A DNA stretch of 47,901 nt from an uncultured Bacteroidota bacterium (GCA_903847585.1 CAINEC010000183.1:1-47901), one strand, 5' to 3'; shown: positions 37,023 through 45,960, numbered from the stretch's first letter. The notes: generated from the letters alone by a model not told the origin. Numbers and translations are program-made.

Positions 37023-38912
37023 ATGAAAAATAAGAGCTTTACATATCTCTTGGTGCTGGTGCTGTTTAGCGGTTGCGTAAATATTCGTCTTCGTACTGCA
37101 AATGAAAATTATACATTAGCGGCTTATGCGCCTGCAGTAGAAGATTATGAATTTGTTTTATCTAAACGATTTGAACGTGATGCCGCAATTAATCTGGCGG
37201 ATTGCTATTACAATATGGGTAATGCAATTAAAACAGAATTCTGGTATAAAAAACTTTTTACCTATCCTAATCCAAAGGTAGAATGGAATTATCGCTTAGG
37301 TGATGCGCTTGTTAAAAATGGGAAATACCAGGAAGCAAAGAAATATTTAGAGGTTTATTCAACAGTAAATGTTTCTGATAATAAAATTAAAAATCTATTA
37401 ACTGTTTGTGATAGCTCCTTCTTATTATATTTTGATACTTTGCTGTATGATGTTAAGCCAATTCGTTATTGCAATGAAGGCGTTAATGTGTTTAGCCCAA
37501 CTTATTATAAGAATGGAATTTTATTTGTCTCCGATATGCACCATAAAGGAATGTCGAATTTGAAATCTGACATTTCAGGAAATCAATACTTCGATTTATT
37601 TTATGGCGAGAAATCAAGCAATGGAAATTGGATGGAAGCAGTACCTCTTGGAGGTGATGTGAATGGGAAATTTAATGAAGGTCCGTTGGCGTTTGATAAA
37701 GAATCTGGAAAGCTTTATTTTACAAGGAACAATTACATCAGTAATAAGATTGAAAAAAATAAGAAGAGTTTTAATGTTTTAAAAATATTTGAAGCTAATA
37801 TTGAAAACACATCAGCAACGATTGTTGGTTCGTTAAAGTTGGGTAATGATGAATATTCAGTAGGACATCCAACTTTAAATTCAAAAGGTGATGTAATGTA
37901 TTTTATTGCTAATCTCCCTTGGGGTTATGGAGGAACTGATATTTATAAATCAACAAAAATTAATAATGTATGGAGTGCTCCTGAAAATTTAGGCAATTCC
38001 ATTAATTCTTCAGGTAATGAAATGTTCCCTTTCATTTTTAATGATTCTACGATTTATTTTTCGTCGGATGGTAATTTTGGTTTAGGAGGTTTAGATATTT
38101 ACGAGTCGAGTTTTATCAATGGTACTTGGACAACTCCTTATAATATTGGTTATCCTGTTAACTCTTCGCAAGATGATTTCGGATATATCTGCGATAGTAC
38201 TGGATATAAGGGATTGTTTTCTACTAGTCGTGGAGATGGCTTTGATAAAATTTATGAGTTTACAAGAATTCCTCCACAAATTGTTGTTCGCATTCAAACG
38301 TTTGATCAGTTATCTCACGATGGAATCGAAAATACTTCGATTGCAATATTCAAAGATGGAAAGCCGTATAAAAAGTATAACTGTGATGCGAATGGTAGAT
38401 TAACATTTATGGTTGAGCCAGAGCATTCATTCGAGATCAAATGTCGTGATCAGTTCCACTATCAGAAAAAATATACGATTGACACACGTGGTGCAAAACA
38501 ATCTGATACAATTGATGTGAAGTTCGATTTGAAACAAATTGAAATTAATAAGCCATTTATCTGGTACGGTATTTCATTTAATAAGAAAACAACTAATCTT
38601 CTACCTTCATCAGAAGAACCATTACAATTGCTTGCTACGATTTTAAAAGATAATCCAGGATTGAAAGTTGAAATAGGTTCTTATACTGATGTGCGTGGTG
38701 GTGATGGAGAAAACAGAACGCTTACTAATCAACGTGCACAGTTGGTTAAGCAGAGTTTAATAAAAGCAGGCGTGAATGCATCGCAGATGGAATTTAAAGG
38801 ACATGGGTCTGAAAAAATCCTTAATCAATGTAAGGGTGGTTTGTTGTGTATCGAAGAAGATCATCAGGTAAATAATCGTATTGAGATTACTGTGTTGTCA
38901 GTAACGGAATAA
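37023..38912 (+). CDS. PorE-like OmpA-family lipoprotein, cassette 2
   Basis: The 629-residue protein has a lipobox (LFSGC, lipidated Cys at residue 18), TPR-like helices (about 25-120), a PD40-type propeller (about 150-415, with repeats such as GDVMYFIANLPWGYGGTDIY), a carboxypeptidase-regulatory-like domain (about 425-500) and an OmpA domain at the C-terminus. The peptidoglycan-binding Asp and Arg (YTDVRG, TNQRAQ) and the Cys pair before VNNRIEI are kept. This is the PorE architecture, which anchors PorP-type proteins to peptidoglycan. It differs from the cassette-1 paralogue in being a lipoprotein and in lacking the usual YFDxDK strand (it reads YGISFNKKT). It is followed by rarA after only 6 bases. 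Confidence 0.9.
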   Translation: MKNKSFTYLLVLVLFSGCVNIRLRTANENYTLAAYAPAVEDYEFVLSKRFERDAAINLADCYYNMGNAIKTEFWYKKLFTYPNPKVEWNYRLGDALVKNGKYQEAKKYLEVYSTVNVSDNKIKNLLTVCDSSFLLYFDTLLYDVKPIRYCNEGVNVFSPTYYKNGILFVSDMHHKGMSNLKSDISGNQYFDLFYGEKSSNGNWMEAVPLGGDVNGKFNEGPLAFDKESGKLYFTRNNYISNKIEKNKKSFNVLKIFEANIENTSATIVGSLKLGNDEYSVGHPTLNSKGDVMYFIANLPWGYGGTDIYKSTKINNVWSAPENLGNSINSSGNEMFPFIFNDSTIYFSSDGNFGLGGLDIYESSFINGTWTTPYNIGYPVNSSQDDFGYICDSTGYKGLFSTSRGDGFDKIYEFTRIPPQIVVRIQTFDQLSHDGIENTSIAIFKDGKPYKKYNCDANGRLTFMVEPEHSFEIKCRDQFHYQKKYTIDTRGAKQSDTIDVKFDLKQIEINKPFIWYGISFNKKTTNLLPSSEEPLQLLATILKDNPGLKVEIGSYTDVRGGDGENRTLTNQRAQLVKQSLIKAGVNASQMEFKGHGSEKILNQCKGGLLCIEEDHQVNNRIEITVLSVTE

Positions 38913-38918
38913 AACAAT

Positions 38919-40181
38919 ATGAATCATATTCCATTAGCCGAGCGACTACGACCTAAATCTTTAAATGATATTGTAGGTCAGTCTCATTTAACCGGAGACA
39001 ATGGAGTTGTCAGAAAGTTTATTGAAAGTAAGACCATGCCCTCCATTATTTTTTGGGGTGAGCCTGGTATTGGTAAAACATCTTTAGCAAATATCATTTC
39101 TGCTGAAATTGGTTTACCGATGTTTACATTGAGTGCAATCAATGCAGGTGTTAAAGATGTACGGGATGTGATTGAGAAGGCAAAACAAAATGGCAAGTCA
39201 ATTTTATTTATCGATGAAATTCATCGCTTTAATAAATCACAGCAGGATTCACTCTTAGGTGCAGTAGAGCAGGGGATAATTATTTTAATTGGTGCAACTA
39301 CTGAGAATCCATCCTTTGAAGTTATTCGTCCTTTGCTATCGCGATGCCAGGTTTATATTTTAAATCCTTTAACTGAAAAAGATTTATTGCAGATTGTTGA
39401 GTTTGCGATTCGCAATGATGAATTGCTTTCGAAGAAAAATATTGTGGTGAAAGAGACTGCTGCAATGTTTAAAATATCCGGTGGTGATGGAAGGAAACTT
39501 TTAAATGTATTAGAACTTGTATGTACTGCATCAGATAATGATACAATTGAAATTACGGATGAGCTTGTCTTAAAATTATCACATCAGCGCATTGCGCAAT
39601 ACGATAAAAATGGAGAACAGCATTATGATATTATTTCTGCATTCATAAAATCACTTCGTGGTAGTGATCCTAATGCAGCTGTTTATTGGATGACAAGAAT
39701 GTTGAGAGGTGGTGAAGATCCAAAGTTTATTGCGCGTAGAATGCTGGTGCTTGCTAGTGAGGATATTGGTAATGCAAATCCTAATGCACTGCTTATAGCA
39801 ACGGCTTGTTTTCAAGCTGTTGAAATGATTGGTTATCCGGAGTGCGCATTGAACTTATCGCAGACAGCTATTTATTTAGCTTCCTCTCCAAAGAGTAATG
39901 CTTCTTATATGGCTTATAAGAAAGCTCAGAAGCTTATTCAGGAATACGGTGATCCATCAGTTCCTTTACATCTAAGAAACCCTGTAACATCGTTTATGAA
40001 AGAAATAAACTATGGTGAAGGGTATGAATACGCTCATAATTACGAGAATAATTTTGTCGATTTAGAGTTTATGCCTGATACATTGAAGAATGTTCGCATT
40101 TATGAGCCAGGTAATAATGCCCGCGAACAAGAGTTAAGAAAGTTCTTGAAAGATCGTTGGAAGGACAAATACGGATACTGA
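38919..40181 (+). CDS. rarA: replication-associated recombination ATPase RarA (MgsA)
   Basis: RarA is a clamp-loader-like AAA+ ATPase that acts at stalled replication forks. The 420-residue protein begins LAERLRPKSLNDIVGQSHL, the usual RarA start, with Walker A GEPGIGKTS (47-55), Walker B LFIDEIHRF (D99, E100), the sensor region TTENPSFEV and the C-terminal tetramerisation part with SEDIGNANPNALLIA and LSQTAIYLASSPKSN. Length is slightly below that of the E. coli protein. The 6-base spacing to the PorE-like gene suggests it may be read from the adhesin cassette mRNA; I saw no functional link. Confidence 0.94.
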   Translation: MNHIPLAERLRPKSLNDIVGQSHLTGDNGVVRKFIESKTMPSIIFWGEPGIGKTSLANIISAEIGLPMFTLSAINAGVKDVRDVIEKAKQNGKSILFIDEIHRFNKSQQDSLLGAVEQGIIILIGATTENPSFEVIRPLLSRCQVYILNPLTEKDLLQIVEFAIRNDELLSKKNIVVKETAAMFKISGGDGRKLLNVLELVCTASDNDTIEITDELVLKLSHQRIAQYDKNGEQHYDIISAFIKSLRGSDPNAAVYWMTRMLRGGEDPKFIARRMLVLASEDIGNANPNALLIATACFQAVEMIGYPECALNLSQTAIYLASSPKSNASYMAYKKAQKLIQEYGDPSVPLHLRNPVTSFMKEINYGEGYEYAHNYENNFVDLEFMPDTLKNVRIYEPGNNAREQELRKFLKDRWKDKYGY

Positions 40182-40203
40182 CTTATTTTACTATTTTCGT
40201 TGA

Positions 40204-41220
40204 ATGCCGCATATCGAGCAACACAAGTCGCTTAAAAAATATAATACCTTCGGATTAGATGTTAATGCCGATTTTTTTACTTCAATTAATTCAATTGATG
40301 AATTAGTTGAGGTGTTGAACAGCGAACAGTTTTTGTCTATGCCTAAAATGTTTTTAGGCGGAGGGAGTAATGTATTGTTGACGAAAGATTATCACGGATT
40401 AATTATTCATAATTACTTAAAGGGAATTGACCTTGTAAAACGTGAAGAGGATTTTGTGTATGTGAAAGCTGCGTCGGGTGAAGTATGGCACGACTTCGTT
40501 TTATATTGCATTGATAACGGTTTTGGTGGGGTAGAGAATATGAGCTTGATTCCTGGAAGTGTTGGTGCAGGTCCTATGCAAAATATTGGTGCATATGGAG
40601 TAGAGATGAAAGATGTATTTCATGAATTGGAGGCATTTAATTTAACTACGCTTCAAATAGAAAAATTTAATAATGCTGATTGTAAATTTGGCTATCGCGA
40701 AAGCGTTTTCAAAAACGAAAAGAAAGGTCAGTATTTTATTACATCGGTTACTTTCCGATTGAATTTAAATCCAACAGTTAATACAACTTACGGAGCTATT
40801 CAGCAGCAATTAAGTGTAATGAATGTGGAGCATCCAACCATTAAAAATGTGAGTGATGCTGTTATTGCCATTCGTAGTTCGAAGTTGCCGAATCCTGCTG
40901 TACTTGGAAATTCAGGTTCGTTTTTCAAGAATCCTGAAATAAGTGCGTCCGAATATGAAAGATTAAAGAATGAATTCCCTAACGTTATCGCCTATCCGAC
41001 AAATGCTGGATTTAAAGTAGCTGCGGGATGGTTAATTGAACAATGTGGTTGGAAAGGGAAGGTGGTTGGTAGCTGTGGCTCTCACAAAGATCAGGCGCTG
41101 GTGTTGGTTAATTACGGTAATGCAAGTGGCGATGAAATTTATCAGTTGGCATTAGCAATACAAGATTCTGTTTTTGAAAAGTTTCAAGTGAAAATTATTC
41201 CTGAGGTGAATATTATTTAA
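40204..41220 (+). CDS. murB: UDP-N-acetylenolpyruvoylglucosamine reductase MurB (type I)
   Basis: MurB reduces UDP-GlcNAc-enolpyruvate to UDP-MurNAc with NADPH and FAD, a cytoplasmic step of peptidoglycan synthesis. The 338-residue protein matches the E. coli-type enzyme in length and motifs: FAD-binding LGGGSNVLLTKDY, IPGSVGAGPMQNIGAYGVE, FGYRESVFK, the catalytic Ser in VLGNSGSFFKNP and the C-terminal Glu in IIPEVNII (E334). It starts 22 bases after rarA. Confidence 0.95.
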   Translation: MPHIEQHKSLKKYNTFGLDVNADFFTSINSIDELVEVLNSEQFLSMPKMFLGGGSNVLLTKDYHGLIIHNYLKGIDLVKREEDFVYVKAASGEVWHDFVLYCIDNGFGGVENMSLIPGSVGAGPMQNIGAYGVEMKDVFHELEAFNLTTLQIEKFNNADCKFGYRESVFKNEKKGQYFITSVTFRLNLNPTVNTTYGAIQQQLSVMNVEHPTIKNVSDAVIAIRSSKLPNPAVLGNSGSFFKNPEISASEYERLKNEFPNVIAYPTNAGFKVAAGWLIEQCGWKGKVVGSCGSHKDQALVLVNYGNASGDEIYQLALAIQDSVFEKFQVKIIPEVNII

Positions 41221-41515
41221 CGAAGTCAATTACAAAAAACAAAGGTCAGTTTATAGACAGTTTTTTCCTTGCTTGTGTTTCATTAACTTCTCTTACTATT
41301 TGCTGGATGTAAGAAAATACTTTATGGCTGGATAAGCTGAATCGAAATTCATTCATAATGTTGATGCGGATTGTAAATTATACTTCCTTATTAATTCATG
41401 TTTTTTTCTGTTCAGGATAACTTTTATCGGCTTTGGTTGTTTTTTAAATATATTTCTTGAATTTTTTAAAATAAATGGCCAAATTGCAATCCAATAAATT
41501 GACAAATCTAATTTT
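41221..41515. other. intergenic region between murB and the T9SS-sorted CxxCH protein
   Basis: These 295 AT-rich bases hold no plausible gene. No strong hairpin terminator follows murB. TATATTTC at 41449-41456 is one base from the TAnnTTTG -7 consensus and could start transcription of the next gene, but no well-spaced TTTG accompanies it. Confidence 0.55.
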
Positions 41516-43084
41516 ATGAAAAGAAAGTTATTGTTTTCAATGGTAATTATTGTTACCGTTACCTTGAGTTTTATTTCCACACTTACTGTAAGTTTGCCAA
41601 CGGGAGCGCCAGCAGGTGTTGCTAATGACCCTGCATCAGGTTCAAGCAATTGCACAAATTGTCATGCTGGGACTGCTACTGCAGTTACTGGCTGGATAAC
41701 TTCTAATATCCCTGCAAGCGGATATGTACCGGGAACAACTTATACGATAACAGGAACAATTACTTCGCCTGGAAGGACAATTTTCGGATTTGAAATTTCA
41801 CCACAAAATCCGAACGGAACTTTGATTGGTACTTTAATTATTACCAATGCAACAGCAACAAAAATTGTGGGTGCAAAGTATGTAACACATACGCAAGCTG
41901 GTAATTCTGGCACTAATACACGCTCATGGTCGTTTAACTGGACAGCACCAACAACTGGTGTCGGTCCCGTTACTTTTTATGGATCATTCTTGGGAGGAAA
42001 TAATAGTGGAAGCACATCGGGTGATTTAACTTACATTACTTCATCAACGTTTCAACAAGCTATTCCTTGTAATGTAAACGCAATCATAACAGCAAGCGCT
42101 GATACATTATGTCCGCAGGATACAGCAACTTTAACCGCATCTGGTGGCTCAACATATTTATGGTCTACAGGAGCAACAACTGCATCTATTAAAGCTGTTG
42201 GAGGTACTTATACTGTAACAGCTACATCGGCTGCAGGATGTACTGCATCAACTTCAAAAACGATTGTTAAGAAAACCACTGCAGCTCCAACAGGTTTATT
42301 TACTACTAATGTTTTTGGTACTAATGTAAAAATCAATTGGACAAAAAACACATGTGCAACAGGATATAAAATCATGTATCATGAACTTACAAGTGCGACA
42401 TGGAAAACAATTACGCTTGCGGATACAAATACGAAAACAATCTATAATTTAACTCCTTTAACAGCTTATGAATATAAAATGGCTTCGGTATTTGGAAGTG
42501 TTATTTCGAATTATGGTACGCTAAAAACATTTACTACGCAATGTGATTGCGTAAAACCAACCGTAACACCAACTGTTCTTTCAAATTCAAGTGTTAAATT
42601 TTCATGGATAGACGATGCATGTTCTATTGATCACCGAATTCAATATAAAAAGACGACAACTACTTTTTATACTACTAAGTTAGTTTATGATAGTTTGGGT
42701 ATTTCAAATACAACAATCACTGGTTTAACGCCTAATACAACCTATCAGTACCGAGTACGCACTGATTGCAATGCTTCAGGTACATTTAATTCAGGCTATA
42801 CAACATTAGGTACTTTCTCTACACCATTACGTTTAGGTGAAGGCAATAGTCAAATATTAAATATTTATCCGAATCCTTCTCAAGGCTTAGTAACAATCAA
42901 TTATTCAGATGCTTATTCATTGCGCATATTTAATATGTTAGGAGAGGTGGTGTACTCAAATGATGTGAATAGTAATACTCATCCATTAACAATCGATTTA
43001 ACGAATTTGAGTAACGGAATTTATATGGTAAGTGTAACAGCTGATGGAGAAGGAATGTCGCAGCGACTAGAAATTCAAAAGTAA
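41516..43084 (+). CDS. T9SS-sorted secreted protein with choice-of-anchor V-like CxxCH domain and fibronectin III domains
   Basis: The 522-residue protein has an N-terminal signal helix (about 5-26), then a domain of about 150 residues that begins with CTNCH (C46, C49, H50) and resembles the choice-of-anchor V domain, where the CxxCH suggests heme c. It continues with an Ig-like segment (about 185-255), two fibronectin type III domains (about 258-345 and 348-440) and a type A T9SS sorting domain (LNIYPNPSQGLVTINY, LRIFNMLGEVVY, LSNGIYMVSV) ending in EIQK. It should be exported through T9SS and anchored or released. It stands alone, with a terminator after it. Heme binding is inferred from the motif only. 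Confidence 0.85.
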   Translation: MKRKLLFSMVIIVTVTLSFISTLTVSLPTGAPAGVANDPASGSSNCTNCHAGTATAVTGWITSNIPASGYVPGTTYTITGTITSPGRTIFGFEISPQNPNGTLIGTLIITNATATKIVGAKYVTHTQAGNSGTNTRSWSFNWTAPTTGVGPVTFYGSFLGGNNSGSTSGDLTYITSSTFQQAIPCNVNAIITASADTLCPQDTATLTASGGSTYLWSTGATTASIKAVGGTYTVTATSAAGCTASTSKTIVKKTTAAPTGLFTTNVFGTNVKINWTKNTCATGYKIMYHELTSATWKTITLADTNTKTIYNLTPLTAYEYKMASVFGSVISNYGTLKTFTTQCDCVKPTVTPTVLSNSSVKFSWIDDACSIDHRIQYKKTTTTFYTTKLVYDSLGISNTTITGLTPNTTYQYRVRTDCNASGTFNSGYTTLGTFSTPLRLGEGNSQILNIYPNPSQGLVTINYSDAYSLRIFNMLGEVVYSNDVNSNTHPLTIDLTNLSNGIYMVSVTADGEGMSQRLEIQK

Positions 43085-43105
43085 TCCCCCATTTTCATGT
43101 TTTAG

Positions 43106-43136
43106 AACGGTGGTAAATTTTGCCACCGTTTTTTTT
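43106..43136 (+). terminator. rho-independent terminator after the T9SS-sorted CxxCH protein
   Basis: AACGGTGG (43106-43113) pairs perfectly with CCACCGTT (43123-43130) around a 9-base loop and is followed by a T-run to 43136. It separates the secreted protein gene from the histidine kinase gene. Confidence 0.92.
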
Positions 43137-43152
43137 ATTAATGATACTCGCT

Positions 43153-43160
43153 TACATTTG
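43153..43160 (+). promoter_or_regulatory. -7 promoter element of the hybrid histidine kinase operon
   Basis: TACATTTG is an exact match to the Bacteroidota -7 consensus TAnnTTTG. It lies downstream of the preceding terminator and would start transcription near 43167, about 25 bases before the ATG at 43192. No good -33 TTTG at standard spacing is visible because the terminator T-run occupies that place. Confidence 0.5.
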
Positions 43161-43191
43161 TGTATTATCTTTACCATTCAATTCTACTGTA

Positions 43192-44847
43192 ATGAACATC
43201 GAATATATCCAAGGTTGCTCCCTGTTTAATGGTATTTCTCAATCTATTGTTGAGGAGATTTTATATGAATCAGAAATTAAAATTTATCAACCAGGGGAGG
43301 TGTTAAACCATAAGGGCGATATACCTTCCGCTTTATTTATTATTGAAAGTGGAACTGCAAGTATTTTCAATGAAGATGTTTTATTAGCAGAGCTTCCGCC
43401 TCTTTCCATGATGGGAGAAAGTGTTATTGCCGATGGACATGCAGTAGCAACTATTATTGCTAAAACAACTTTAACAGTAGTTGAAATTAAGAAAGATAAA
43501 TTCTTTGCATTAGCCAATAAATATCCAGCATTAGTTTTTAATGTTTTTAATACAACTTTTAGTCGATTAAGATCATCGAATGATAGTGCATTAATTGAAG
43601 CTCGTAATCGTGAACGAAAGTTGGAGCAAGAAGTACAGGAGCGTACAAAAGAGCTGAATGAGACCTTAGACGAATTAACGAAAACGAATTACGAGTTAAA
43701 TGAAACGAAAACGAATTTAATTCAAACGCAAAAGTTTCGTGATCAGTTTATGGCGAATATGAGTCATGAGATTCGTACTCCTATGAATGCTATTGTAGGA
43801 TTAACTAATCTATTGACAAAGTCACCGCTTAATGCTCAACAAGCAAAGTATTTAGAAGTGATTAAAAAGAGTGGAGAAAATCTTTTAGTGATAATCAATG
43901 ATATTCTTGACTTATCTAAAATTGAAGCAGGTAAAATGGAATTAGAACAACGTCCATTTCCATTGAGAAGCACTTTAGAAAATGTTCGATTGATTTTAAA
44001 TATCCGAGCAGAAGAAAAAGGAGTTTTTTTGAATGAAATTATTGATAGCAAACTTCCCGATTATGTTGTTGGTGATGAAACAAGATTTACACAGGTAATT
44101 ACTAATCTTGTTGGTAATGCGATTAAATTTACAGAGAAAGGTGGTGTGACATTGAAAGCGGAGGTGTTAAATATTGATACAGTAAACGCTAGAATAAAGT
44201 TCAGTGTAATCGACACAGGTATTGGAATTCCTCAGGATAAATTGGCAAAGATTTTTGAGAGCTTTAGTCAGGCATCAGACGATACCACTCGTAAATTTGG
44301 TGGTACTGGTTTAGGGTTGACGATCTCAAAACAATTAGTTGAATTGCATCATAGTTCTTTAGAAGTAACCTCAGTTCCTGATGTAGGATCGACATTTTAT
44401 TTTACCGTTGATTTTAAAATCGCAGAGGCCCCTGTTGTGAAAGAACAAGCATCTGAGGCTAACGGTGTCGATGTTACGAACAAACGCATTTTATTGGTGG
44501 AAGATAATATGTTTAATCAAATGGTGGCAGTTGATTCCATCAAAGAGATATTTCCAACAATCGAAATTGATGTCGCTGATCATGGAGCAAAGGCAATAGC
44601 TATGGTAAAGGAAAATGCATACTCAATGGTTTTTATGGATGTGCAACTTCCAGATATGGATGGATTTCAAATTACTCGCGAGATTCGCAAACTGGGATTT
44701 GATCAGTTACGAATTTGTGCAATGACTGCCAGTGTGTTGAAAGAGCAGGTAGATGCATGTTTCGATGCAGGTATGGATGACTACATGATGAAGCCGTTTA
44801 CACCTGAGTTATTAAAAGAAAAGTTAATCATAAATCTTTCGGCATGA
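43192..44847 (+). CDS. hybrid histidine kinase with cyclic-nucleotide-binding-like input domain and receiver domain
   Basis: From the ATG at 43192 the protein has 551 residues: an N-terminal cNMP-binding-like beta-roll (about 1-125, IYQPGEVLNHKGDIPSALFI, PPLSMMGESVIADG), a coiled coil (about 135-185), the HisKA dimerisation domain with H192 in MSHEIRTPMN, an HATPase domain with N-box TNLVGNAIKF and G-boxes DTGIGIP and GGTGLGL, and a C-terminal receiver (LLVEDN, phospho-acceptor D483 in FMDVQLPDMDG, K534 in MKPF). No membrane segment is present, so it is a cytoplasmic sensor. The frame can extend to 43120, but that lies in the upstream terminator. It overlaps the HD gene by 4 bases. Whether it binds a nucleotide is unknown. 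Confidence 0.9.
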   Translation: MNIEYIQGCSLFNGISQSIVEEILYESEIKIYQPGEVLNHKGDIPSALFIIESGTASIFNEDVLLAELPPLSMMGESVIADGHAVATIIAKTTLTVVEIKKDKFFALANKYPALVFNVFNTTFSRLRSSNDSALIEARNRERKLEQEVQERTKELNETLDELTKTNYELNETKTNLIQTQKFRDQFMANMSHEIRTPMNAIVGLTNLLTKSPLNAQQAKYLEVIKKSGENLLVIINDILDLSKIEAGKMELEQRPFPLRSTLENVRLILNIRAEEKGVFLNEIIDSKLPDYVVGDETRFTQVITNLVGNAIKFTEKGGVTLKAEVLNIDTVNARIKFSVIDTGIGIPQDKLAKIFESFSQASDDTTRKFGGTGLGLTISKQLVELHHSSLEVTSVPDVGSTFYFTVDFKIAEAPVVKEQASEANGVDVTNKRILLVEDNMFNQMVAVDSIKEIFPTIEIDVADHGAKAIAMVKENAYSMVFMDVQLPDMDGFQITREIRKLGFDQLRICAMTASVLKEQVDACFDAGMDDYMMKPFTPELLKEKLIINLSA

Positions 44848-45422
44848 AGCAGCGATATTTTGATTTAAAAACAGCGATTTTGAATAAGCTCGATAAGGAA
44901 TTGCCAAAGCAATTTTATTATCATAGCTATTCTCATACGGTTGATATGCACGATGCGGCTGCACGTATTGCAGATTATGAGAATATTTCTGATGATGACA
45001 AAGAGTTGGTATTAGTCGCGGCCCTATTTCACGATGCTGGATTTATTATCAATCGCGATGATCATGAAATGCATAGCTGTAACATTACAAAGGAATTATT
45101 GCCTTCTTATAATTATACTTCTGAAGAAATTGCAATTGTTTGCGACATTATTATGGCGACTAAAATGCCAGTGTCGCCAAAAAATAAATTAGAAGAAATT
45201 ATCTGTGATGCAGATCTCGATTATCTTGGTCGTGATGACTTTAAAGAGATTGGAGATTTGCTTTTTCGTGAATTAAAAGAAGGTGGAGCATTACAAGATC
45301 TAAATGAATGGAACCAAGTACAAATTCGTTTTTTAACCAGCCATCGGTATTTTACTTCCTTCGGGAAAATGAATCGCGAGGATAAAAAGCAAGAGAATTT
45401 GAGAGGATTGTTGGGGGAGTAG
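44844..45422 (+). CDS. HD-domain phosphohydrolase
   Basis: The 192-residue protein has the metal ligands of the HD superfamily: H31 (SYSHTVDM), H63-D64 (LFHDAG) and a distal Asp in ICDADLDYLG (about 122-124), plus HEMHS (74-78). Such proteins hydrolyse phosphoester bonds in nucleotides or second messengers. The ATG overlaps the histidine kinase stop by 4 bases (ATGA), so both are made together; this suggests a shared signalling task, but the substrate is not evident. No signal peptide or membrane helix is seen. Confidence 0.85.
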   Translation: MKQRYFDLKTAILNKLDKELPKQFYYHSYSHTVDMHDAAARIADYENISDDDKELVLVAALFHDAGFIINRDDHEMHSCNITKELLPSYNYTSEEIAIVCDIIMATKMPVSPKNKLEEIICDADLDYLGRDDFKEIGDLLFRELKEGGALQDLNEWNQVQIRFLTSHRYFTSFGKMNREDKKQENLRGLLGE

Positions 45423-45496
45423 GTTGAATTTCTTTTCTTATATCCTTGATTTTGCGGTATTAAAGTATTTCGCCAGATTTTTTTTGGACCTTTTAC

Positions 45497-45525
45497 TTTT
45501 ACAATCATAAACTTGTCTATATTTG
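45497..45525 (+). promoter_or_regulatory. promoter of the initiator tRNA gene
   Basis: TATATTTG at 45518-45525 matches the -7 consensus TAnnTTTG exactly, and TTTT at 45497-45500 sits 17 bases upstream near the -33 position. Transcription would start about 8 bases before the tRNA. Confidence 0.6.
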
Positions 45526-45539
45526 CACCTCACAAATAG

Positions 45540-45611
<72 letters not shown>

Positions 45612-45614
45612 CCG

Positions 45615-45650
45615 AAAAAAACCGAGGCGAAAGCCTCGGTTTTTATTTTT
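45615..45650 (+). terminator. rho-independent terminator of the tRNA gene
   Basis: A perfect stem ACCGAGGC (45621-45628) and GCCTCGGT (45633-45640) with a GAAA tetraloop is preceded by an A-run and followed by TTTTATTTTT. Confidence 0.93.
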
Positions 45651-45747
45651 TAGGCCACTTCGTGCTTGCACGAAAAGAGGACAAAAAATAAAAACTGGAA
45701 ATTGCGTAGCAAGTTCGGTTTTCTGTTGAGTAAAGCCACTCCCATAA

Positions 45748-45910
45748 AGGTCCGCGGTGAAAAAGCGAAGCAATTCACCGCAATCCTGAATTTATTTTTA
45801 AAGCAGGTGCGGGTTTAAACCCACACCTGCTTAGTATTTTATTGACCTGTCTGAAATCTTGTGCGAATAAATTGTCATTTTCAAACAGGCGCGGGTTTAA
45901 ACCCGTGCCT
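45748..45910 (+). repeat. 163-base palindrome-rich repeat, copy 1
   Basis: The element contains three inverted repeats: GCGGTGA with TCACCGC; GCAGGTGCGGGTTT with AAACCCACACCTGC; and AGGCGCGGGTTT with AAACCCGTGCCT. It recurs at 46697-46859 in the same orientation and at exactly the same length, with about 14 mismatches by hand alignment. It resembles REP-like extragenic elements. No transposase is nearby. Confidence 0.88.
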
Positions 45911-45918
45911 CATAGGTA

Positions 45919-45960
45919 TCACCGCAATCCTGAATTTATTTTTAAAGCAGGTGTGGGTTT
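45919..45960 (+). repeat. partial copy of the 163-base repeat
   Basis: TCACCGCAATCCTGAAT through GCAGGTGTGGGTTT repeats the middle part of the element, then the sequence switches abruptly to GCCTGAAGTG at 45961, so the second palindrome has lost its right arm. Confidence 0.8.

Noticed and set aside
41353-41655. Minus-strand open frame of about 100 codons over the start of the CxxCH protein gene
   Set aside because: It is antisense to a gene with clear domains and signal peptide, has no recognised motif, and sits in AT-rich spacer for its other half.
43120-43191. Longer N-terminus of the hybrid histidine kinase
   Set aside because: The upstream part starts inside the preceding terminator and contains the exact -7 promoter motif at 43153-43160; the cNMP-type domain begins at the ATG at 43192.
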